Shown: positions 1-10,188, counted from the stretch's first letter. The stretch: 64,000 bases of DNA from Roseospira visakhapatnamensis (GCF_014197915.1 NZ_JACIGK010000015.1:19323-83322), one strand, 5' to 3'. Program-made: numbers and translations. The notes: a model not told the origin generated them from the sequence alone.

Positions 1-735
1 TCGGCCGGCGTGGGTGTGGGGGACCAGCCGGTGGCGCTGGCCATCGACGCCCAGCTCGCGGACCCGGCGGCGGGCGAGGCGCTGTCGGTGACGGTGGCCG
101 CCTCTCCCGATGTGCTGGATAGCACCGCCGAAACCGGCGTGGCGGTGACCGTCCAGGGGGGGGCGACCGAGGTGGAGGACGCGACGGCCTTGGCGTCGGG
201 GATTCCGGTGGCGCCGGACTTCTCCATTTCGGCGGTGGGCGTCGTGTCCAAGGTGACCGTAAATATGGCGTCACACGAAGAATTCCCGCAAGACGACATA
301 TCTGTTGTAGGATTCACCGTTGAGGAGGACGCCGATGGCCGAACCCTGGTCGGCGATACCGGGATCGAGGTCGAGGGGGGTGGTCTGTCCGCCGAGACCG
401 GGACCCTGACATTGACGGGGGAGGCGCAAAGTACCGTCTATGAAAGTGTTGTGCAGTCCCTTCATCTGGAAACCGCGTCGGATGGCGGGACCCGATCGAT
501 ATCCATTGATGTCTATGACGATCATGGTGAAGTCCTTCCCTTGGATCATCAGGACATTTCCGTGACGCCGGACTTGTTGGGCAACGACGGTGCCTTGTCC
601 GTGGATGGACTTGAAGCGGACAACCTGGGTGATGCCGCGCCAACACTGTCGGATGTGGGCGTGGAGGGGAGCCTCGAGTCGGGCCTTGATCTCGGAGGAG
701 ACGACCTGCCGGACCTGCCACACTCGCTGTTTTGA
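1..735 (+). CDS. C-terminal part of a large repetitive, cadherin/Ig-like surface protein (5' end outside window)
   Basis: The reading frame is open from base 1, so only the last 244 residues are present. The visible part is acidic, rich in Gly, Val, Thr and Ser, and poor in Cys and Lys. Around residues 125-175 it has a pattern typical of cadherin/Ig-like repeats in large bacterial adhesins: a TLTLTG strand, a VYESVVQSL strand, then a TRSISIDVYDDHGE strand. The C-terminus is a low-complexity Gly/Asp/Leu tail ending in Phe. No RTX nonapeptides and no membrane anchor are visible in this part. Ten bases separate its stop from the response regulator gene, suggesting co-transcription. Surface or secreted location and adhesion are inferences from the repeat style; the exact family is not identified. 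Confidence 0.6.
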   Translation, partial: SAGVGVGDQPVALAIDAQLADPAAGEALSVTVAASPDVLDSTAETGVAVTVQGGATEVEDATALASGIPVAPDFSISAVGVVSKVTVNMASHEEFPQDDISVVGFTVEEDADGRTLVGDTGIEVEGGGLSAETGTLTLTGEAQSTVYESVVQSLHLETASDGGTRSISIDVYDDHGEVLPLDHQDISVTPDLLGNDGALSVDGLEADNLGDAAPTLSDVGVEGSLESGLDLGGDDLPDLPHSLF

Positions 736-745
736 TGGGAAGACG

Positions 746-1948
746 ATGAAGATCCTGATTGTGGATGACGACGAAATCATCAGGCGGATCGTGCAGTTCA
801 GCGTCAAGAGACTGGGGCATGACGTGTGGCTGGCCGAGAACGGTGACCAGGCTCTTAACCTGGCCAAGAGTAATCCGTCGATTGACCTCGTGATCAGTGA
901 CTGGGTCATGCCCGAGATGTCTGGCGTCGAGTTGTGTCGGAGGATTCGCTCGATACCCGAGACACAACACATGTTCTTTCTGCTGCTGACCGCGAAGGCG
1001 TCCCGCAAGGACTACCTGGAGGCCATGGATGCCGGGGCGGACGATTTTCTCGTCAAGCCGTTCGACCCGGAGATGATCGCGGCGAAGTTGCGGGCCGCCG
1101 AACGTATTCTGAGCCTGCAAACACAGTTAAGGCACAAAAATGAACAACTCACGCGCGTAAATGAAAAACTGGAGGTCGCGTACAATCAGTTGAAGCAGGA
1201 TGTCGAAGCGGCGGCTAAAATGCAGGAAAGTCTTTTGCCGGATAACAATATATATATCGGAACGTATCATCTGGCCACGTCTCTTATTCCTTCGTCAACT
1301 GTTTCAGGGGATATATATAATTATTTCAACCTGGGCAATGGAGATGTGGCGCTTTACGCCATTGATGTTGCCGGACATGGTGCCCGCTCGGCCATGATGT
1401 CGTTCACGTTGTCGCGCATGATCACGGCGGACCGGTTCCGGGCGCAAAACGGCCGCCTGCGCGGACCGGGCGACGTCGTCTGCGAGTTGAACGCGGAGTT
1501 TCAGGTCACGCCGCCCAACTTCGATTACTTCACGGTCCTCGCGGCGACCGTGCGGGCGAACGGCACCATGCGCCTGTGCCAGGCCGGGCATCCGCATCCG
1601 GTGGCGGTGCCGCGCAACGGCGCCCCGCCCTTCGCGCTGGGTCAGGGCGGCTTTCCGGTCGGCCTGATGGAGAACGTCGACTTCGAGGAGACGGTCGTGG
1701 ACCTGGCGCCGATTCAGCGCGTCGCCTTCTTTTCCGACGGCATTATCGAATGCGCCAGTCCCTCGGGCGAGTTGTTCGGCCTGGATCGCTTCCAGGACCT
1801 GTTGCACGAAACCCGGCGGATGCCGTTGGACGAAGTGCCTGTCGAAATCCACAAGCGTTTGGCCGCGTGGCGGCACTCGGACGCGTTCGATGACGACGTG
1901 TCGCTCGTTCTCTTGGAAGTGGCCAGGGACAGGGAGAGTCAAGGATGA
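746..1948 (+). CDS. Response regulator fused to a PP2C-type (RsbU/SpoIIE) serine phosphatase
   Basis: This 400-residue protein starts at the ATG giving MKILIVDDDE. Residues 1-120 are a CheY-like receiver with the acidic pair DDD near residue 8, the phospho-acceptor Asp in VISDWVMPEMSG and the Lys in FLVKPFDP. A coiled-coil linker follows (about 122-165). Residues 170-395 are a PP2C/SpoIIE phosphatase with metal-binding signatures VSGDIY, AIDVAGHG, FFSDGIIE and DDDVSLV. Such proteins dephosphorylate a STAS antagonist when the receiver is phosphorylated. The next gene is a STAS protein sharing an ATGA overlap, and a HATPase follows, so this is the input phosphatase of a partner-switching module. 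The stretch 1,190-1,340 is visibly AT-richer than the rest of the gene. The cognate sensor kinase is not in the window. Confidence 0.93.
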   Translation: MKILIVDDDEIIRRIVQFSVKRLGHDVWLAENGDQALNLAKSNPSIDLVISDWVMPEMSGVELCRRIRSIPETQHMFFLLLTAKASRKDYLEAMDAGADDFLVKPFDPEMIAAKLRAAERILSLQTQLRHKNEQLTRVNEKLEVAYNQLKQDVEAAAKMQESLLPDNNIYIGTYHLATSLIPSSTVSGDIYNYFNLGNGDVALYAIDVAGHGARSAMMSFTLSRMITADRFRAQNGRLRGPGDVVCELNAEFQVTPPNFDYFTVLAATVRANGTMRLCQAGHPHPVAVPRNGAPPFALGQGGFPVGLMENVDFEETVVDLAPIQRVAFFSDGIIECASPSGELFGLDRFQDLLHETRRMPLDEVPVEIHKRLAAWRHSDAFDDDVSLVLLEVARDRESQG

Positions 1949-2280
1949 TGCAGGTGGAGCGTGACGACGACGTGATCGTGATCACGGTGGATGCGGCCCG
2001 CCTGGACGCGGGGTCGGCGACGGCGTTCCATCACGGGGCGTCCCAGGCCCTCAAGAACGAGAAGAAGGCCGTGTTCGACCTCTCGGCGGTCGGGTTCATG
2101 GACTCGACCGGCGTCGGGGCCCTGGTGGGCGTGACCAAGACCATGAGAAAGGGCGGGGGCATCGCGGTGTGCGGACTGACTCCCGCAGTCAAGACGGTGT
2201 TCACGCTGCTCAGAATGGACATGATGTTCAAGGTCAAGCCGGATCGGACCGCCGCCGTCGCCCTGCTGCGGGAGACGTGA
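1945..2280 (+). CDS. STAS-domain anti-sigma factor antagonist (RsbV/SpoIIAA type)
   Basis: The 111-residue protein is a single STAS domain. The strand-helix segment VFDLSAVGFMDSTGVGALVG carries the usual D-S-T-G-V motif, in which the Ser is the phosphorylation site of the antagonist family. Its ATG overlaps the phosphatase stop codon (ATGA), so the two are translationally coupled. In this family the unphosphorylated form sequesters the HATPase kinase and frees its target; the upstream PP2C enzyme would regenerate that form. Output target unknown: no sigma factor lies next to it, so it may act on a non-sigma partner. Confidence 0.92.
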   Translation: MMQVERDDDVIVITVDAARLDAGSATAFHHGASQALKNEKKAVFDLSAVGFMDSTGVGALVGVTKTMRKGGGIAVCGLTPAVKTVFTLLRMDMMFKVKPDRTAAVALLRET

Positions 2281-2458
2281 GGCCCCCCGACACGGCATGG
2301 CGCGCGCGCCGCCCGATCGCGTGAGCGGAGCGCGTGTCCCCGGGTCCGGGAACGGTGCCCCTTGGGGGAGGGGACTGGTCGCGCCCGTCCCGACGGGCCG
2401 CACCCCCCATGGGGGCGGGGGTGAGGCTTGCTGGCAAGACCCCGAGGAGGAGCGCGTC

Positions 2459-2923
2459 ATGGGCCGCAGGTACGTCGTGCGCTGCGACTTCACAAGTGTC
2501 GCGGACACTTGGGAGAGGATCCTTCCAAACCTGACCGGGTATTCCCAGGACGATCTCATCAAGATTCACATTGGCTTGGTTGAAATCCTCAACAATATTG
2601 TCGAGCATTCCTATGGGGGCGAGTGCGACCGGACGTTTACCCTGTCGGTGTTCCGGATTTCGGGCGGACTGGTTTTCGTTGCCGATCATGATGGGCCCCG
2701 GTTTCTGGATGAGCCACCCGCGCGCGCGTTGCACAGCCCGCGCGTGTGGATGAGCACGGAGGAGCGGGGACGCGGGCTGTGGCTGATCGATCAGTGTTTC
2801 AATTCCGTCGCCTATCGACGGCGTCGGAAGATCAAGCGGGTGATCGCCAGCTACCGGTCGAGCCCGGACCCCGATCGTGACCCGGACCCGGACATGGACG
2901 GGAGCGCGCGTGCATCCCCGTGA
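2459..2923 (+). CDS. HATPase (RsbW/SpoIIAB-like) anti-sigma/serine kinase
   Basis: I chose the ATG that gives MGRRYVVRCDF because a GAGGAGG ribosome-binding site lies 8-15 bases upstream. An in-frame extension upstream is Gly/Pro-rich and looks non-coding. The 154-residue protein has an N box in LVEILNNIVEHSY (Glu and Asn for ATP/Mg), a G1-like segment VADHDGPRF and a G2-like segment ERGRGLWLIDQC, as in GHKL serine kinases of the RsbW class. It would phosphorylate the STAS protein and hold or release an output factor. The last 20 residues are a charged Asp/Pro tail. It lies 178 bases after the STAS gene on the same strand and completes a three-gene partner switch. Confidence 0.85.
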   Translation: MGRRYVVRCDFTSVADTWERILPNLTGYSQDDLIKIHIGLVEILNNIVEHSYGGECDRTFTLSVFRISGGLVFVADHDGPRFLDEPPARALHSPRVWMSTEERGRGLWLIDQCFNSVAYRRRRKIKRVIASYRSSPDPDRDPDPDMDGSARASP

Positions 2924-3173
2924 CGGTGACGAGCCGGGAACCGGAGGCTGTGTGGCGGTCTCGGTCGTTTGGACATAGGCTTGGCCGGCCGCGTCGGTCA
3001 GAATGGCGGCCTGTGCGTTGACCTTCCACGTGCCCTGAGTCGGACCCACGGCGACCCTCGCCGTCTCTTGTCTGGATCGAAAGGGCTCCTAAATCAATAT
3101 GTTGTGCGGCGACGTGATCCATCGGTCATGGCTCTCCCGACGGCGTCGCCGCCCAGCCATCGAGACGGCGGTG

Positions 3174-4133
3174 ATGAGTCGACGGAAAACCAGCAACAGC
3201 GCCCGCATGGACGACGCCGCGAGGGCGGGCTGGTTGTACTATGTGGCGGGCAAGACCCAAGAGGAAATCGCCGGCGCGTTGGGGATTTCCCGGCAGGCGG
3301 CGCAACGTCTGGTGTCGTTGTCCGTCGCCGACGGCCTGGTCAAGGTCCGGCTGGACCATCCGATCGCCCGCTGCCTCGATCTGGCGGCCCGGGTCCGCGA
3401 GCGCTTCGGGCTGCGCTTCTGTGAGGTGGTGCCGACCGATCCCGAGACCCAGTCCGCCACGCTGGGCATCGCCGAGGCCGGGGCGGCCCAGATCGAACGC
3501 CACCTGCGCGCGCCCGATATCGCCGTGCTGGCGATCGGTACCGGTCGCACGTTGAAGGCGGCGATCGGTCAGCTCCCCCCCATGGAGACCCCCGACAAGA
3601 GGGTCGTGTCGCTGACCGGAAACATCGCGCCGGACGGGGCCATGGCGTTCTACAGCGCCATTTTCTCGATGGCGGAACGGGTCACGGCGCGCCATCACGT
3701 GATGCCGTCGCCGGTGGTCGCGGCGTCCCCGGAAGAGCGGGACGTGCTCAGGGCGCAGCCGGTCATCCGCCAGTCCCTCGCCCTGGCGCGGCGGGCCGAC
3801 GTTGTCTTCGTCGGCCTGGGGGACCTGGGACCGGAGGCCCCCCTGTTCGTGGACGGCTTCATCAGCGAGTCCGAACTGGAGGCCCTGCGCGCGGGCGGCG
3901 CGGTCGGCGAGATGGTCGGCTGGGCGTTCGACGCCGAGGGCCGGCTGGTCGATTGCGACACCAACGCGCGGGTGGTCAGCGGACCGCTCGACTGGCCCGA
4001 GAGCACCCTGGTCATGGTCATGGCCAAGGGTGCGCGCAAGCTGGCGGCCCTGCGGGCCGTGGTGCGCCGGCCGCTGGCCAACGGCCTGATCACCGATGAG
4101 TGGACGGCGTCGGCCTTGCTGGAGTCGGCCTAG
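3174..4133 (+). CDS. SorC/DeoR-family sugar-binding transcriptional regulator
   Basis: The 319-residue protein has an N-terminal winged helix-turn-helix (about 15-60; EEIAGALGISRQAAQRLV) and a C-terminal SorC-type effector domain (about 70-315) resembling phosphosugar-binding isomerases. I used the ATG giving MSRRKTSNS because the helix-turn-helix then begins at the usual distance; a GTG lies one codon earlier. It precedes, in the same direction, the polyol transporter genes and is the obvious local regulator. A pair of AATTGCC palindromes just upstream of the binding-protein gene could be its operator. The inducing ligand is inferred to be a polyol or its phosphorylated ketose. Confidence 0.88.
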   Translation: MSRRKTSNSARMDDAARAGWLYYVAGKTQEEIAGALGISRQAAQRLVSLSVADGLVKVRLDHPIARCLDLAARVRERFGLRFCEVVPTDPETQSATLGIAEAGAAQIERHLRAPDIAVLAIGTGRTLKAAIGQLPPMETPDKRVVSLTGNIAPDGAMAFYSAIFSMAERVTARHHVMPSPVVAASPEERDVLRAQPVIRQSLALARRADVVFVGLGDLGPEAPLFVDGFISESELEALRAGGAVGEMVGWAFDAEGRLVDCDTNARVVSGPLDWPESTLVMVMAKGARKLAALRAVVRRPLANGLITDEWTASALLESA

Positions 4134-4456
4134 CCGGTGCCGTGCCCCGTCTTCCTGGTGATCCCTCTTTAAAAACAAAGAGATATGCGGTGTCGTGACA
4201 GGGGGGCGCCCCCTCGCGCCGCCCCGGAGTCCCTCTGTGCCCCCTGTCGCGTGAGAGACGCGCGAGACGGACCGGCGCTCGCGTGGCCGGTTGCCGCACC
4301 GCAGGTGACACCCTGAAAACCCTCCATAAATCGTCGGTCTACGGCCGCGATGGTTGCCGGGTGCCATTCAAGTCCCTTGACACGGCGGTTTTTTGGGTGG
4401 GTAATTGCCCAGTTACAAGGCAATTGCCCGAAACGGGGCGCTCGGGAGGACGACCG
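4134..4456. other. 323-base regulatory gap between the SorC regulator and the polyol operon
   Basis: No credible gene is visible. The gap holds a small AT-rich stem-loop at 4165-4182 (CTCTTT, AAAAAC, AAAGAG), then GC-rich sequence. In the last 80 bases there is a TTGACA hexamer at 4377-4382, two AATTGCC-type sites at 4400-4428 and the GGGAGGA ribosome-binding site of the binding-protein gene at 4444-4450. Confidence 0.6.
4377..4428 (+). promoter_or_regulatory. Candidate promoter with paired operator sites for the polyol operon
   Basis: A TTGACA hexamer at 4377-4382 is followed 18-19 bases later by GTAATT/TAATTG, a weak -10. Overlapping and following this is GGTAATTGCC (4400-4409) and, 19 bases on, the perfect 10-base palindrome GGCAATTGCC (4419-4428). 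Two near-identical sites about two helical turns apart over the start region fit binding by a tetrameric SorC-type regulator, whose gene lies just upstream. Both assignments are inferred from position and symmetry only. Confidence 0.5.
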
Positions 4457-5770
4457 ATGAAACTTTCGCGACTCTTGGTGGGGACCTGTGCGGCTGCGAC
4501 GTTCGCAGGTCCTGCCATGGCGGAGACAACCTTGACCGTCGCTACCGTGAACAACGGCGACATGATCCGCATGCAGAAGATGTCCGGCGACTTCGAGCAG
4601 AAGCACCCCGGCATTTCGCTCGACTGGGTGACGATGGAGGAGAACATCCTTCGCCAGAAGGTGACCACCGACATTGCCACCAAGGGCGGTCAGTACGACA
4701 TCATGACCATCGGCAATTACGAGGTGCGTATCTGGGCCAAGCAGGGCTGGCTGGTGCCGTTGGACGACCTGGGGGACGACTACGATGCCGCGGACATCAT
4801 GCCGGCCATTCGTGAGGGCCTGACCTACGAGGGCACGCTCTACGCGGCGCCGTTCTACGGCGAAAGCAGCATGGTGATGTACCGCACCGACCTGTTCGAG
4901 GCGGCGGGGCTGACCATGCCCGAGGATCCCACCTGGGCGTTCATTGGCGAGGCGGCGCGCGCCCTCACCGATACCGAGAACGAGGTCTACGGTATCTGCC
5001 TGCGTGGCAAGGCCGGCTGGGGTGAGAACATGGCGTTCATCACCTCCCTCGGCCACTCCATGGGCGCACGCTGGTTCGACATGGACTGGCAGCCTCAGTT
5101 CGACCAGCCGATCTGGACGGATACCCTTCAGTTCTACGTCGACCTGATGACCGACGCCGGCCCGCCCGGGGCGTCCACCAACGGCTTCAACGAGAACCTG
5201 GCCCTGTTCCAGTCCGGCAAGTGCGCGATGTGGATCGACGCCACCGTCGCCGCCTCGTTCGTGACCGATCCCAAGGAGTCCCAGGTCGCGGACAGCGTCG
5301 GCTTCGCGTTGGCGCCGCACGGCGGCACCGACAAGCACGGAAGCTGGCTGTGGTCGTGGAACCTGGCCGTCCCGGCCAGCACCGAGCATGCCGACGCGGC
5401 CAAGGCGTTCATCGCCTGGGCCACCAGCAAGGACTACACGACCATGGTGGCGGAGGTGGATGGCTGGGCCAACGTTCCGCCCGGCACCCGCACCTCCCTC
5501 TACGAGAACCCGGAGTACCGCGAGGCGGCCGCGTTCGCCGACATGACGCTGCGGTCCATCAACGCCGCCGATCAGGCGGACCCGACGGTCGATCCGGTGC
5601 CCTACATCGGCGGGCAGTGGGTCGGGATCCCCGAGTTCCAGGGTCTCGGCACGGCCGTCGGCCAGCAGTTCTCGGCCGCCCTGGCCGGGCGTGTCTCCGT
5701 CGACCAGGCCCTCGAGAACGCCCAGCGCTTCACCGAGCGTGAAATGAAGAAGGGCGGCTACATCGAGTAG
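4457..5770 (+). CDS. smoE: Polyol (sorbitol/mannitol-type) ABC transporter substrate-binding protein
   Basis: The 437-residue periplasmic binding protein begins with a Sec signal peptide (MKLSRLLVGTCAAATFAGPAMA, cleavage near AMA-ET). It belongs to the family 1 extracellular solute-binding proteins of the SmoE/MtlE type. The start is fixed by GGGAGGA 7 bases upstream. It is the first gene of an operon with two permeases, an ATPase, two polyol dehydrogenases and a sugar kinase, so its ligand is probably sorbitol, mannitol or galactitol. A GC-rich hairpin core at 5799-5814 lies between this gene and the permeases, a usual place for segments that keep binding-protein mRNA in excess. The exact ligand cannot be read from sequence. 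Confidence 0.9.
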   Translation: MKLSRLLVGTCAAATFAGPAMAETTLTVATVNNGDMIRMQKMSGDFEQKHPGISLDWVTMEENILRQKVTTDIATKGGQYDIMTIGNYEVRIWAKQGWLVPLDDLGDDYDAADIMPAIREGLTYEGTLYAAPFYGESSMVMYRTDLFEAAGLTMPEDPTWAFIGEAARALTDTENEVYGICLRGKAGWGENMAFITSLGHSMGARWFDMDWQPQFDQPIWTDTLQFYVDLMTDAGPPGASTNGFNENLALFQSGKCAMWIDATVAASFVTDPKESQVADSVGFALAPHGGTDKHGSWLWSWNLAVPASTEHADAAKAFIAWATSKDYTTMVAEVDGWANVPPGTRTSLYENPEYREAAAFADMTLRSINAADQADPTVDPVPYIGGQWVGIPEFQGLGTAVGQQFSAALAGRVSVDQALENAQRFTEREMKKGGYIE

Positions 5771-5879
5771 CGCCTCCGGAGCGGCGGACCGCGCTCGTCC
5801 CCGGCTGGTCGGGGCAGGTGCGGGCCGCCCGTTCCGTCCGCCCCCGTCTTCCCGCCGTCCGACCAAGGTGAGGTCCGCC

Positions 5880-6752
5880 GTGGCGACGCTGCACACTCAG
5901 TCCACCGCCCGCCTGATGATGTCGCCGAGCGTCATCCTCCTGCTGGCGTGGATGCTCATCCCCCTGTCGATGACGCTCTACTTCTCTTTCCTCCGCTACA
6001 ACCTGCTCATGCCGGGGATGGAGGAGTGGACCGGGTTCTTCAATTACCAGTACTTCGTCACCGACCCCGCCTTCACGGCCGCCCTGGTCAACACGCTGGT
6101 GCTGGTGGCCAGCGTGCTGGTCATCAGCGTCGGCGGCGGACTGCTGATGGCCTTGTTGCTGGACCAACCGTTCTTCGGCCGGGGCATCGTTCGCCTGCTG
6201 GTGATCGCGCCGTTCTTCGTCATGCCGACGGTCTCGGCCCTGGTGTGGAAGAACATGCTGATGCACCCGGTCTACGGCCTGTTTGCCTGGGTCGCCCGGG
6301 GGGTGGGTCTGGAGCCCGTGGACTGGTTGTCCTCGGCGCCCCTGCTGTCGATCATCCTGATCGTCTCGTGGCAGTGGCTGCCGTTCGCCGCCCTGATCCT
6401 GCTCACCGCGCTGCAATCGCTCGACGAGGAGCAGATGGAGGCGGCCGAGATGGACGGCGCCAGCGCGCTCCGGCGCTTCGTCCACATCACGCTGCCGCAC
6501 CTGTCGCGGGCCATCACCGTGGTGATCCTGATCGAGACCATCTTCCTGCTGTCGGTGTTCGCGGAAATCCTGGTCACCACGTCGGGCGGACCGGGCTACG
6601 ACAGCACCAATCTGAGCTACCTGATCTACACCCAGGCCCTGCTTCAGTTCGATGTCGGGGGCGCGTCGGCCGGCGGCATCATCGCCGTCATCCTGGCCAA
6701 CATCGTCGCCATCTTCCTGATCCGCCTGATCGGCAAGAACCTGGAGACCTGA
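5880..6752 (+). CDS. smoF: Polyol ABC transporter permease (MalF-like)
   Basis: The 290-residue inner-membrane protein has about six hydrophobic helices. It carries the binding-protein-dependent permease EAA loop near residues 185-210 (EAAEMDGASALRRFVHITLP), which docks the ATPase. I chose the GTG at 5880 (MATLHTQST) because AAGGTGAGG lies 7-15 bases upstream; another GTG at 5868 is in frame. It is the MalF-type half of the SmoF/SmoG pair and is followed after 3 bases by the second permease. Confidence 0.9.
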   Translation: MATLHTQSTARLMMSPSVILLLAWMLIPLSMTLYFSFLRYNLLMPGMEEWTGFFNYQYFVTDPAFTAALVNTLVLVASVLVISVGGGLLMALLLDQPFFGRGIVRLLVIAPFFVMPTVSALVWKNMLMHPVYGLFAWVARGVGLEPVDWLSSAPLLSIILIVSWQWLPFAALILLTALQSLDEEQMEAAEMDGASALRRFVHITLPHLSRAITVVILIETIFLLSVFAEILVTTSGGPGYDSTNLSYLIYTQALLQFDVGGASAGGIIAVILANIVAIFLIRLIGKNLET

Positions 6753-6755
6753 TCC

Positions 6756-7586
6756 ATGGCACGCACGGTATCCACTCAGCGGAAGGCGGCGGTCACGGTC
6801 CTGGCATGGGTCATCGGTCTGCTGATCTTCTTCCCCATCCTTTGGACGGTGCTGACCAGCTTCAAGACCGAGGGAGAGGCCATCGCCAACCCGCCATCGT
6901 TCCTGTTCTTCGACTGGACGATGGAGAATTACACCGAGGTCCAGGAGCGGTCGAACTACCTCCGCCACGTCGTCAACTCGGTGGCCATCTCGTTCGGCTC
7001 GACGCTCATCGGCCTGATCATCGCCGTGCCGGCGGCCTGGGCCATGGCGTTCTCGCCGACCAAGCGCACCAAGGGCATCCTGATGTGGATGCTGTCCACC
7101 AAGATGCTTCCGGCGGTGGGTGTGCTGATGCCCATCTACCTGATCTTCCGCGATCTGGGGCTGCTGGACACGCTGATCGCGCTGATCATCGTCATGACGA
7201 TGGTGAACCTGCCGATCATGGTGTGGATGCTCTACACCTACTTCAAGGAAATCCCCGCCGACATCCTGGAAGCCGCGCGCATGGACGGCGCCGGACTGCG
7301 CCAGGAGATCGTGTACGTGCTGGCGCCGATGGCGGTGCCGGGCATCGCCTCGACCTGCCTGCTCAACATCATCCTGGCGTGGAACGAGGCGTTCTGGAGC
7401 CTCAACCTCACGGCCGCCAGCGCCGCGCCGCTGACCGCGTTCATCGCCTCGTACTCCAGCCCCGAGGGGTTGTTCTGGGCGAAGCTGTCGGCGGCCTCGA
7501 CCATGGCCATCGCGCCGATCCTCGTCCTCGGCTGGTTCTCGCAGCGCCAGTTGGTGCGTGGCCTGACGTTCGGTGCCGTCAAGTAA
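6756..7586 (+). CDS. smoG: Polyol ABC transporter permease (MalG-like)
   Basis: The 276-residue inner-membrane protein has six predicted helices and the EAA loop [19 protein letters not shown] near residues 168-190. It resembles the SmoG/MtlG subunits of hexitol importers. It begins 3 bases after the stop of the first permease and ends 22 bases before the ATPase gene, consistent with one transcript and a heterodimeric channel. Confidence 0.9.
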   Translation: MARTVSTQRKAAVTVLAWVIGLLIFFPILWTVLTSFKTEGEAIANPPSFLFFDWTMENYTEVQERSNYLRHVVNSVAISFGSTLIGLIIAVPAAWAMAFSPTKRTKGILMWMLSTKMLPAVGVLMPIYLIFRDLGLLDTLIALIIVMTMVNLPIMVWMLYTYFKEIPADILEAARMDGAGLRQEIVYVLAPMAVPGIASTCLLNIILAWNEAFWSLNLTAASAAPLTAFIASYSSPEGLFWAKLSAASTMAIAPILVLGWFSQRQLVRGLTFGAVK

Positions 7587-7608
7587 AAAGACCGGGAGGA
7601 GTCGTGAC

Positions 7609-8624
<1,016 letters not shown>

Positions 8625-8628
<4 letters not shown>

Positions 8629-9398
8629 AACGATTGAACGGCAAGACCGCGCTGATCACCGGCGCGGCGCGCGGCATCGGCCGCGCCTTCGCCGAGGCCT
8701 ACGTGGCCGAGGGCGCCCGCGTGGCCATCGCGGACATCGATATCGAGCGGGCGCGGGCCACCGTTGCCGCGATCGGGCCGGCGGCGCTGGCCGTGCCCAT
8801 GGACGTCACCGATCCGGACTCCATCACCGGCGCCGTTGACGCGACCTGCGCGGCATTGGGTGGCATCGACATCCTGGTCAACAACGCCGCCGTCTTCGAT
8901 CTGGCGCCGATCACCGAGATCACGCGTGAGAGCTACGAGCGTGTCTTCGCCATCAACGTCGCCGGCACGCTGTTCACCTTGCAGGCCGGCGCCCGCGTCA
9001 TGATCGCCCAGGGGCGCGGTGGCAAGATCATCAACATGGCCAGTCAGGCCGGCCGGCGCGGCGAGGCGCTGGTGGCGGTCTACTGCGCCTCCAAGGCCGC
9101 CGTTATCAGCCTGACGCAGTCGGCCGCCCTGAACCTGATCGAGCACGGCATCACCGTGAATGCCATCGCGCCCGGCGTGGTCGACGGCGAACACTGGGAC
9201 GGCGTGGATGCGCTGTTCGCGCGCTATGAGAACCGCCCGCCGGGCGAGAAGAAGCGTCTGGCCGGCCAGGCCGTGCCCCATGGCCGCATGGGGCGGGCCG
9301 ACGACTTGATCGGCATGGCGGTGTTCCTGGCCAGCGCCGACAGCGATTACGTCGTCGGCCAGACCTACAACGTCGACGGCGGGAATGTGCTGAGTTGA
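8625..9398 (+). CDS. smoS: Sorbitol dehydrogenase (SmoS-type short-chain dehydrogenase)
   Basis: The 257-residue NAD-dependent SDR starts with GTG inside the ATPase stop codon. It has the cofactor motif [10 protein letters not shown] (residues 12-21), NNAA near residue 86, Ser in NMASQAG and the catalytic YCASK. Long stretches ([46 protein letters not shown]) match what I recall of the Rhodobacter sphaeroides sorbitol dehydrogenase SmoS, which oxidises sorbitol to fructose and galactitol to tagatose. With the adjacent PfkB kinase this gives import, oxidation and phosphorylation of a hexitol. Confidence 0.93.
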
Positions 9399-9411
9399 AA
9401 GGACAGACGTC

Positions 9412-10188
9412 ATGTACATGGAGAAGCTGAGCCTCGCGGGCCGGGTCGCCGTGGTGACCGGGGGCGGCCAGGGAATCGGCGCGGCCTGCGCGGGCGCGCT
9501 GGGCGAGGCCGGCGCGACGGTGGTCGTCGCGGAACTGCTGCCGGAGCGGGTGGAGGCCACAGTGGCCGACCTCGGCCAGCGCGGCATCACGGCGCATGGC
9601 GTCGCCCTCGACGTGACCCACTCGGCCGATGTGGACGCCGCCGCCGCCGCCATCAGGGCGGCGCATGGGCGGGTCGACATCCTCGTCAACAACGCCGGCG
9701 TGGCGAAGAGCGACGTGCCCGCCGAGGAGACCTCGGACGAGCACTGGCGCTTCCACATGGACGTCAACGTGGACGGCCTGTTCTGGTGCTGCCGCGCCTT
9801 CGGACGGATCATGCTGGACCAGGGCGGCGGCGCCATCGTCAACATCGGCTCCATGTCCGGCCTGATCGTCAACAAGCCGCAGCCACAGGCGTTCTACAAC
9901 GCGTCCAAGGCGGCGGTGCATCAGTTGACCCGCTCCCTGGCCGCCGAGTGGGGTGCCAGGGGGGTGCGCGTCAACAGCGTGGCGCCCACCTACATCGAAA
10001 CGCCGCTGACGTCCTTCGGCATCGAGGAAAATCCGGAGATGTACAAGGTCTGGCTGGACATGACGCCGATGGGTCGCGTCGGTCAGCCGGACGAGGTCGC
10101 CTCGGCCGTGCACTTCCTGGCCTCCGACGCCGCCAGCCTGATCACCGGGGCCATCCTGACCACGGATGGCGGGTACACCTGCTGGTAG
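9412..10188 (+). CDS. Short-chain dehydrogenase resembling galactitol dehydrogenase
   Basis: The 258-residue SDR has the cofactor motif TGGGQGIGAA, NNAG near residue 94, the catalytic Ser in IGSMSG and YNASK. Segments such as VNVDGLFW, IVNIGSMSG, AVHQLTRSLAAEWG, WLDMTPMGR and the C-terminus DGGYTCW follow the pattern of Rhodobacter galactitol dehydrogenase and related polyol/secondary-alcohol enzymes. It lies 13 bases after the SmoS gene and would widen the polyol range (galactitol, arabinitol or similar) or supply a different regiospecificity. Its substrate is inferred. Confidence 0.88.
   Translation: MYMEKLSLAGRVAVVTGGGQGIGAACAGALGEAGATVVVAELLPERVEATVADLGQRGITAHGVALDVTHSADVDAAAAAIRAAHGRVDILVNNAGVAKSDVPAEETSDEHWRFHMDVNVDGLFWCCRAFGRIMLDQGGGAIVNIGSMSGLIVNKPQPQAFYNASKAAVHQLTRSLAAEWGARGVRVNSVAPTYIETPLTSFGIEENPEMYKVWLDMTPMGRVGQPDEVASAVHFLASDAASLITGAILTTDGGYTCW

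Noticed and set aside
4200-4216. GGGGGGCGCCCCC palindrome after the SorC gene
   Set aside because: No loop and no T-run, so it is not a convincing terminator.
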